Positions 56,435 through 64,000 of a DNA stretch of 64,000 bases are shown here, one piece after another; positions within the stretch are counted from its first letter, which is position 1, and every line of letters begins with the position of its first letter. Origin of the DNA: Rhynchosporium graminicola. Its lineage: Eukaryota; Ascomycota; Leotiomycetes; Helotiales; Ploettnerulaceae. Below the pieces are notes generated by a model. That model ran no database searches. It saw only the letters and a list, made by a program, of their open reading frames with translations, and was not told where the DNA came from. The translations under genes and the position numbers were made by a program. Where the stretch lies: assembly GCA_900074885.1 (NCBI GenBank), contig FJUW01000025.1, positions 448,152 to 512,151 on the forward strand, written 5' to 3'.

Positions 56435-58211
56435 ATGGAAGGTCTCAGAGATGAAGACAAGCTCAAGCCCACCTTTCTGGGTGACTACCTTGTCAGTCCA
56501 TCGCTCTCAGCCCAGCTTCAACTAATAAAGACAGCCCTCAAAAGGTCCAAAAGGCCAGTCTGCCGATGGCTTGACAGATGATGAGTTAAGGGCACTCCCC
56601 TTCATCGGAATGTTCGTTGGTGTCGATGAGCTTATTCCAACGAAAGCAGTCTACGCAGTCTGCGATCCTAGCAACTGTGGTATCACTTACGTTCGTGGAG
56701 ACGGTACCTTCGCTATCGCCAGACAAATATGCTTCACTAGACATTTCAAGGACACCTCGATCCCAAATTATCGATCCCAGCGCACGTACCTACCAGAACT
56801 TATAATAAGAACGGCCATGTATCATCATCATACATATAACAAAGAGGAACACCTAGCCAATGGAACCTCCACCTTCACAACAATCAGCTCTGTCAAAGCC
56901 TCACTTACATATCTTGGTGACCTCGAAATGGAGTCATGTCCAGCTTTGACGGCTTTTGACTCCACACCAATCGGGCCTGATCTAGCAACACATCATTTGG
57001 CCTTGAAAGGCACGCTAAAATGGAACTTTAGTACTGCTGGATTTCAGGCCTTCGCTCCCCAAGGCATTGATATCGTTACTACGAAACACCAGGAGTTCAA
57101 GCAGAAATACATCAATGTCAATATTTCCTTGGATGACTTTCAACAAGCCCTATTCTGTCTTGGAGGAATGCTCAAGGCAGGGCTTATCGACTTTCTCCGC
57201 GAAGGACAGAATGACCGTCGGTACTTCGTCCCAGGCCTGACACGTGTTAAACCATCGCAATTTGTTACTCCTCGCAGGACATCGATAGGATGGACCGTAG
57301 ATTGCTTCGTTGCTCGCTTCTCCAAATTCCATGATGTCTACTGTGCCGATTGTAAGTGATGGGGAAGCCTATGATTTATTTGTCCATTGTCCTATCTTTC
57401 ACTATATTTTGTTGATGTGGCTAATGCTAATTTCTCCGTTAACTAGAGAGCACGTTCGCACAAATCCCCAATCCGATCAACTGGTTGGAAGCTGAGATGA
57501 ACAACGAAGCTCGGTTGAAGAAATTACAGATGCCATGGGAGATCTCCGTGAAGGATAGGGATAATTCGATCATCAGCTGGGAGCTCTTGAAGACTCTTCA
57601 ATTGAAGACACAGGGTGACACGAAGACCTATCCCAAGTCGCTCGTTCCCAAGGTAAGCTCATGAATGGATTGTTTTTAACAAAAGTAGGATGTGGTTATC
57701 TGACTTTGATTGATAGGGTCCTCAACCTCTAATCTTGAACGACATCATCGATAAGAGGGGAAAGTTCAGAGAGTCTAAAAATGCTAGAAAGCAACGAGAG
57801 GCACAAGAGAAAGTCAACGAGAGACCTGCCAAGGAAGATCTTACTATCGATCTTACTCAAGGAGATGGATTCATGTCTGGCCACATGATCAACAATCCAC
57901 GACCTATCCATGACGCCAACCAACATTTCGTAATCTCGAATAGTAAATCTAGAGCCAGGACTTCTGCCGCTGATTCGAAGCGGAAGAATATTGGCGGACG
58001 TGGTTTGTCCAACGAAAATAGCAATCTCGATGACGATAACAATCAAGATGATGATAAGCCAGCACACGTAGCTAAGAACAAAAAGGACGAACATAACGAC
58101 AAGGAGAGCGGGGACTCAGTGCTAGGAAGACATCGAAGAAAGAAGTCTCGTCGTGCAAAGTCACCTTCACCTCTTTTCATCGATGATCTTGCTAAACACT
58201 TAGAAGACTAG
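56435..58211 (+). CDS. Unknown protein; best splice model contains a stop at an exon junction
   Basis: Best model: exons 56435-56491, 56535-57351, 57447-57652 and 57717-58211. Intron 1 (43 bp, GTCAGT...GACAG) and intron 3 (64 bp, GTAAGC...GATAG) restore frame cleanly. Intron 2 has textbook signals (GTAAGT at 57352, CTAAT and AACTAG at 57446), but the junction joins T with AG and makes TAG. Either the protein ends there at about 291 aa, a weaker site pair is used, or the gene is broken. Exon 2 contains a folded-looking domain beginning LTDDELRALPFIGMFVGVDE, with several Cys. Exons 3-4 encode WLEAEMNNEARLKKLQMPWE and a long charged, disordered tail with a basic patch (HRRKKSRRAK), probably nuclear. 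Both sides look coding. I do not recognise the family. Confidence 0.6.
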
Positions 58212-59845
58212 ACCAAGGACTCAGAGAAATAGATTCCCTATCGACATGTCCCTTCTATCCGCAACGGGATATCTGAGCCAGGCTTCTGCTTGTGTCCGAC
58301 GGCCTCTAGTAAGGGAAAGGGGTACTCGGAAGAAAGAATCTTCGGTTTAAGAGTTTGCGATCAATCTAAAAGCTTCATCCAGCACTTGAGATACTTTTTG
58401 TGAGGAAACCTTTGAATTAGTGATGATCATGACTGACAACAACAAGATTCCTTTAAAAATAGCATAGAACTTAGTCTTGCGACAACTGCGCGGGTCTCGC
58501 AAACAACGAATTTTCTTCTTCGACAGATTCGATCACGCATTTTCGAACATGAAGTTTTCGCACTAGCTCAATACCACGGCCTAGCCGCATAGCAACTTCC
58601 ATATTCTACGACACAATAAATCTCCAAGGGTATTATAAACATCTTTACGATGTCTTTACACACCTCGGCAACAAATTTTATTCTAGAAGCATTTTCTTTC
58701 ACATTCCCAGTCATCCCTTATTGTTAGGGCCATTAGATTTTGTCTGCGGACATGTTTTATAGACTGACGGAAAATTCTTGGGCATAGTCGAAGACATCAA
58801 CGTTTATTCCGGATATCTTAGAAATTCCAAAATCTAGATGATAGTACAATCAAAGTTTTCATTACACATATGCTCTGTGTAAAAGAGCTAGCAGAGAAAG
58901 GAGGTAAATTAAGAAGTGGGCGAGGCTCGACTTGCAAAGAGAACCTGCGTGCAACTTTATTATCTATACCAGGTCTCTACCACCTAGGTGACTCCAAAGA
59001 TAATCCAAGCTTCAAAAAAATGTACACAAGTTCTAGTCTTAAAAGGTAGTCAAGTAATATGAAGTATAACTATCTTACTTTCCTCATGGTCAGTTTGATG
59101 CTAGGTCTAATAGGTCAGAAATTCAACCGCTACCTGCCCTACCTACTCCTTATGACAGGAGATTATTCAAGTCACGAAATGATTTGAGAACTTTACTTAT
59201 TCATTGTAGTAATTTTACGAAAGATCTGTACGATATTGACTTCAGAAAATCATAAAGTCATGAGATACTTGAAGTAATTTACTTTACTATCATTAGAATA
59301 TTGTAAAAATGACCGAAGACTTTGACTGAAAGAAAATTCCAATATCACGAAATGATTTAGGAACTTCACTCAATCGCTATTGTAATATCATGAGAATGGT
59401 ACAGAACTTTGACCTGAAAACATCTTCAAGTTATCAACCGATTTTAGAACGTTTCTTAATTACTATAATTTCAGGAAAAATGTTCACCACTTTAACTTAG
59501 GAATATATGAAAGTTACGAAATGAGTTAAGGATCTTACGTAATTACTATAGTGATAACATGAAAAAGATACAGAATTCTGAATTGAAAATATGTTAGAGT
59601 CATCAAATTATTTGCCAACTTTACCTGATTAATATATTAATATCATGAAGAATGTATACGACTTTAAGTTAAAAATATATCTAAGTCTCGAAATGATTTG
59701 AGAACTTGACCTGATAATTATAGTAATGTCATGAAAATGGTACAAGACTTTACCTTGTGGATGTTTTAACGTCATGAAATCGATTGAGCACTTCTAACAT
59801 CTTCTCCCTTTAAGTAATATGAGCTTCGCCAGACCACTCCCCGAC
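58212..59845. other. AT-rich intergenic region containing an 86-bp degenerate tandem repeat
   Basis: No gene. The right half is a decayed tandem array (59171-59795, listed separately); the left half shows nothing recognisable. Confidence 0.55.
59171..59795. repeat. Degenerate 86-bp tandem repeat, about 7.3 units
   Basis: Units start at about 59171, 59257, 59344, 59430, 59513, 59599, 59685 and a partial one at 59771, spacing 86, 87, 86, 83, 86, 86 and 86. Each begins with a version of gtcacgaaatgatttgagaa, has a middle taatatcatgaaaatg and ends with acttt-a-ctgaaaa. Units are highly diverged and AT-rich, so this is an old minisatellite. Confidence 0.85.
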
Positions 59846-60823
59846 TCAAACAGGTTCGAAGCCGTTAGTCACTCCTCCAACAAATCGACCGCCATTTATC
59901 TTACAAACAAGCAGACTTGTCAAGTGGCGCTGAAAGGATTCAAGATCAATTTCATCCTCCTGCACTTCGTCTTTAGAGCGTTGCTTTCCTTCGCTCGTTA
60001 ATTCTGAGGAGGTCAAGATGTTTTTAACTGCCACAAAGCCAGCAACTTTTATGCTCATACACATCCACCTGAACATTGCTGGCATTCCACCATGGTCGTG
60101 ACCTCCGAGGACGATCTGCTCAGCCTCCCATCCCTGTACGCTTTCGATCTCTTGATCTAGGAGAAGCCTCTCAACTTCACGATCAAGTCCTTGTCTGATG
60201 ATGGCCATGGAACTTTTCATCTGTTTAAGTCTCTTGACGGTTGCCTCGTCATCCGGTTCTTGGTTATAAGAATCTACCCAAGTATGACGTCTTTCGACAG
60301 TTCCATCCGGATATAGGTACTCTCGTAATGGAGCATCAGGGAATATCCATCTCAGGCTCGGAAGCTCTTCCCTGAGTGTCTTTCCTGATGAGCACTTCGA
60401 CGACTCGAGAAGTTTGTGCTTGAATTTCGCACCACTACTGCCACCAGGGTGAAGTATGACAACAGTGAACATGCGCTGAAACCCAGGTAAAGGTTCGACA
60501 ACTTCGAACTGCGGTACGTCTAAGTCGTTTGCGCAATCAGATAACCCGTTTCCGTCTCCCAGACCAGGCGTTGAAATCTCGGAGCCGAATCCAGAGTCCT
60601 TTACCAGACTATCCGCCACATAGTTCGCTCCATCACCCGCCCCATCATTTGTCTCGAGATGCGGTAGTGTTGAAGGCCCTGCAGATTCATCAGATACTCG
60701 AGATGAGGCATAGGTTCCATGAAGTGAATGATCCCATGCTTCGTCAAGCAGGTCATCTTGCGGAACGGATGGATTCCTGTTGGGTGTGGCTTGGTCGGAA
60801 AATGTTGAATGACTTCGTCTCAT
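59846..60823 (-). CDS. Acyl-protein-thioesterase/carboxylesterase-like protein lacking its nucleophile
   Basis: Single exon on the minus strand, 325 aa from the ATG at 60823; a TTG nine codons upstream is not used. Residues 1-115 look disordered and Ser-rich. The alpha/beta-hydrolase part starts at FTVVILHPGGSSG (about 119-131), with LRWIFPDAP (about 158-165) and RRHTWVDSYN (about 178-187), as in the APT1/phospholipase-carboxylesterase family. Where GxSxGG carries the catalytic serine, this protein has GHDHGG (241-246), with Asp243 in the serine position. The usual later segment with the catalytic Asp and His (the GHGxxD region) is not seen before the stop. It is therefore either a pseudoenzyme or a truncated, decaying gene. 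No frameshift is evident in the readable part. Confidence 0.65.
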   Translation of the reverse strand: MRRSHSTFSDQATPNRNPSVPQDDLLDEAWDHSLHGTYASSRVSDESAGPSTLPHLETNDGAGDGANYVADSLVKDSGFGSEISTPGLGDGNGLSDCANDLDVPQFEVVEPLPGFQRMFTVVILHPGGSSGAKFKHKLLESSKCSSGKTLREELPSLRWIFPDAPLREYLYPDGTVERRHTWVDSYNQEPDDEATVKRLKQMKSSMAIIRQGLDREVERLLLDQEIESVQGWEAEQIVLGGHDHGGMPAMFRWMCMSIKVAGFVAVKNILTSSELTSEGKQRSKDEVQEDEIDLESFQRHLTSLLVCKINGGRFVGGVTNGFEPV

Positions 60824-63133
60824 ATCTGATGCTTCCAATAATACACCCAAAATATTTAGCCTATACCAGCTTTGGCCTTCGTATCGATACGTATTCTGAT
60901 GATATTGGGCGTCAGAATGGGAAGAGTATAAAAGCCCTCATGTACTGGCGAATAATGATGACTCTGCTGAGAGCAAGTAGTAAAGCTAATAATGTTGACA
61001 ATGACCATGCATGTCGTTATGTCCAGGATCTATATATGGCAGGAGCGAGTTTCATTGATCCACGGTCAGCAACCACAGCTCCGGGGCAGTCACGGCAAAA
61101 TGGTTAGCCACTTCCTCCTCTTTGGTCAAGTTGTTCAGTCAGATCAGATATACTGGGAGAATGGTACCTTACAGGCAAGCGTAGGTGTAAGATAAACGTC
61201 GTGTGATAGTCTCTAGACGATTCAGTATACGAATAGAGGTACAAATACGGAATCACCAGGGGACAGGTCGCTAACAGTTCCTTCTTTGAAGAACTATTTA
61301 AATCTGAAGATGAATCGTTCGAGAGAAAAGAATAGTTCAGAATGATATTAAACTGTTGGTATCACTCTGTCGTAGTACGTACAATCAAGTAGTCTGCGTG
61401 AGCCAAAGTACAGTAATAATAGTAGTAGTATTATCTGTTGTATCGTGGCTAGTTTTCCTAGGTAGTCGAGACTCCGTAAGGGAGATATATCCGGCCGGCT
61501 AAACCCCGGCGCAGATACTCGACTAACACGTGACTATGGACCAACAACTATGGACCAACATAAACAGCAGATATAAGTTAAGGATGATACTTCTTCAATT
61601 ACTTTCCCTTAAGTACCTTATAACATACTAATAGCTTAGGTAGTTCCCTGGAGAATACTTTGACTAAATCGACCGAATATCAACTCATTTTGAGAATTAC
61701 TTTAAGTTAATAAGCTAGCGCTAACACGGAATTTTAGAGTATAAATAGTTATTTTTACTTTATGTACACAATTTAGAAGGCACGAGTAGGCCTTACCTTT
61801 AGTACCGTCAGAAAACCTTCCCCTAATAATTGCCTATTTAGAGGACTATTCAAACCAGAGACCGTCTAGTGAGCGTCTCTTGAAGACTATCTTACCAGTC
61901 AGAACTATTCATTTAACCGTGCCCTTGCCCTTAAGATACAGTACTCCTTTCTAAGTTTAAACCATTATTGACCTCCTCATCTTAAATCGTCGTTTGGCCC
62001 TCCTATCACTTCACGATATTTGTATAACTACACTAGGTCTATGAAGAACAATTTCGGCGTTAGATAGCCAGCCTATAAGCAGTTTATTCATATATATTTA
62101 AATCAGATAGCTTATGCTCGTAATGACTTCGCCGCACGCGATCGCCCTTAGCCTACTATAAAAATCGCTTAATTTAGTGAGGAATCGTGACATTTCGCGA
62201 TATTCTTCAAATTTTAACTAGAATATTATACTAGCTGGAGTTAAATTAAGAACTCCTATTTAAAGGAAAGTAATACTAGTTAGAGATCAAGAGATTCTAT
62301 ATAGCGTAACTTTTTTTTAGAATAATAGTTATCTGTTAAATTGATCGCACAAGTGGTGGTGACTTTAAGTGGATTTCGGGGTAAAGGCTCAAACACATAA
62401 TAGGTAACTGTATGAATACGTGAAAACGTCAGATACATTAAGGATCATAGCATATCTAAAAGGACAACTAATATCATAACTTACATCTGCAATTAATAGG
62501 CAGAGTCAAGGATAGCAAGTAAACAAACGAAGCGAATACATACATCCTTCCGACACATACAAATGAAGAGTTTCAGACGATATATAAATTCGGTCCTTAA
62601 CTATCTTTCAATCACACTACCAGGACTACGTGTTCTAATCATCGCGCCAGTCAGTCAATATGTCAACTGATGTTTTATCTACAATCCAATCGAGGGAGGA
62701 GAATTGCGTCTCGGACGAAGCAGACTCATCGGTCAAGCAAAGTCATCATCATTCATTCCCTATAATACCTCCATTCATACACGGAACTGTACAGTGACGG
62801 TTATTTTGCTACTGCGCTTGCCTATAAGGTGATACCTAAGATATGCTCGTAAGATAGGCGCGTCTTAGGGCCAGTGCAGAGGACAGAATCGAGTCATGTT
62901 GTAAAAGTGAATCATGGCTAGTCAGACGGTATAAAACATAATAACGATTCTTGAATTCACAAAAAACGAGCTCGCACTGATGGATCCTTCGAGAATATGC
63001 ACAAGCATTACATTTTGCCAGCTGTTCGTTTCCCGTCCGTGTCCCTATATTCCAGCCTTAAAAACGCCCACGCAATATATGACAACACATTTCCATACCA
63101 ACTCCATAATAGACGACCCAACCCATAGTGCAA
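60824..63133. other. AT-rich intergenic region, no gene recognised
   Basis: About 2.3 kb with no supported gene. Bases 61600-62350 are especially AT-rich with ta-rich words like the RIP block (for example ttaataagctagcgct), so they may be an old mutated repeat, but I could not tie them to another copy here. Confidence 0.45.
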
Positions 63134-64000
63134 TTATTCCTTGTTCTCTATCCAGACACCAAAGTCCGATTTTCTAATCCCACTTCTATCACACATACCC
63201 CTGAAAATACCACCCTGCTCATACAGATTATACGGCGTATCCAACTCAGCAATCGTTCCCTGGTCCATGACACAGATACGATCGTAATTGATGATCGTCT
63301 TCAGTCTATGAGCAATGCAGAGTAATGTCTTCCCCTTGAATCCAGTAGCGATCGTATGCTGGATCTTCTCATCGGTCTCCATATCGACGGATGAAGTCGC
63401 TTCATCACAGACAATAATTTGTGATCCTCGCACGAGGGCGCGCGCTAATGCCATGAGTTGCCGTTGACCTAGCGAGAAGTTCAGACCTTCGTCCTCCACG
63501 ATTCCATCAAGATGAATACGGCCCGGGGATTTGTCATCGAGAGTCGCTTCTTCGGATATCAGATCTGATTGGCGAAGGGCGCTCCAGAGTTCTATGTCAG
63601 TATGTTCATTGAAAGGGTCAAGATTACTCCGAATCGTGCCTTTAAATAGTGTTGGATCTTGCGGGATGATAGCTAACCGGGATCGCAGATCCTGAAGTCC
63701 AATCTTGCTAATATCTAGCCCGTCGACAGTGATTGAGCCTCCGGAAAGTTCGACGAGGCGGAACAGCGTCGACATGATACTCGATTTGCCGGCACCAGTG
63801 CGACCGACAACTCCGATCCTCTCGCCTCCCCGTACGTGCATGCTGAGACCATTCAGGACTAGAGGAAGGTGTGCGCGGTATCGCATTTGAACATTATCGA
63901 AAATGATTTCGCCGGATTCAGGCCAAGACTGTCGCACTTCCACGGTATGGAGTGGCGCTTCTTCCTCGAGTTGAGTGCCGTAATAATGCAGTCGCTCCGT
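63134..64000 (-). CDS. ABC transporter, C-terminal nucleotide-binding domain (Yor1-like, ABCC family), partial
   Basis: The last 288 codons of a minus-strand gene whose 5' part lies beyond the window; the frame is open to base 64000. It starts with ERLHYYGTQLEEEAP, the usual lead-in to NBD2 of fungal Yor1-type transporters. Walker A GRTGAGKSS is at about 63780-63808, the signature FSLGQRQ at about 63465-63487, Walker B IIVCDEATSSVD at about 63385-63420 and the H-loop IAHRLKT near 63300-63320. All catalytic residues are present. ABCC full transporters pump drugs or conjugates across plasma or vacuolar membranes. The substrate cannot be told from this part. The tail after the domain is short (KSDFGVWIENKE). 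Confidence 0.88.
   Translation of the reverse strand, partial: TERLHYYGTQLEEEAPLHTVEVRQSWPESGEIIFDNVQMRYRAHLPLVLNGLSMHVRGGERIGVVGRTGAGKSSIMSTLFRLVELSGGSITVDGLDISKIGLQDLRSRLAIIPQDPTLFKGTIRSNLDPFNEHTDIELWSALRQSDLISEEATLDDKSPGRIHLDGIVEDEGLNFSLGQRQLMALARALVRGSQIIVCDEATSSVDMETDEKIQHTIATGFKGKTLLCIAHRLKTIINYDRICVMDQGTIAELDTPYNLYEQGGIFRGMCDRSGIRKSDFGVWIENKE

Overview
This 64 kb window looks like nuclear DNA of a filamentous ascomycete (Pezizomycotina). The reasons are short introns of 43-135 bp with GT...CTAAC/CTGAC...AG signals, fungus-specific genes (an eisosome protein, an IGR-motif mitoribosomal protein, a recyclin), and a long AT-rich block of transposons destroyed by mutations of the repeat-induced point mutation (RIP) type. 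A Leotiomycetes origin is my impression from the proteins, not something I could test. I resolved ten genes with assignable families plus two of unknown or doubtful function, and worked out exon boundaries from the sequence.

Layout. Bases 1-6340 are sparse: one secreted GH114 glycosidase gene (2737-3906) and no other convincing gene. Bases 6341-29097 form one gene-free block of nested retrotransposons, flanked by a pair of ~192-bp inverted repeat arms. It contains at least four copies or fragments of one Ty3/Gypsy chromovirus (268-bp LTR, here LTR-A) in both orientations. It also contains two ~1.6 kb non-autonomous elements (~202-bp LTR, here LTR-B) whose LTR shares about 100 bp with LTR-A, and one solo LTR-A. 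Almost every coding frame is broken by CAA/CAG to TAA/TAG and Cys-to-Tyr changes. An undetermined base (N at 25950) marks a probable assembly join, where ~2.0 kb is repeated at an offset of exactly 2,000 bases.

The most unusual thing in the block is a decayed second gene in the Gypsy element. It lies between the chromodomain end of pol and the 3' LTR, on the strand opposite to pol. It is readable in three copies. A 53-bp spliceosomal-type intron (GTAAGT, TACTAAC, TAG) interrupts it at phase 0, and removing the intron joins two otherwise separate frames. I do not recognise the protein.

Bases 29278-48244 are a normal gene-dense segment: recyclin-1 (RCY1-like), SFK1, EIS1, a tyrosine-phosphatase-family protein, a SHPRH/Irc20-type SNF2-RING helicase, and mitoribosomal mS41. 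Recyclin, Sfk1 and Eis1 all act at or near the plasma membrane and its endocytic recycling; the last two form a neighbouring pair. Bases 48245-64000 are looser: a small zipper-less bZIP-like protein, INO80 subunit Ies1, an unknown gene whose best splice model creates a stop codon, a degenerate 86-bp tandem repeat, an acyl-protein-thioesterase-like protein lacking its nucleophile serine, and the C-terminal end of a Yor1-like ABC transporter that runs off the window.
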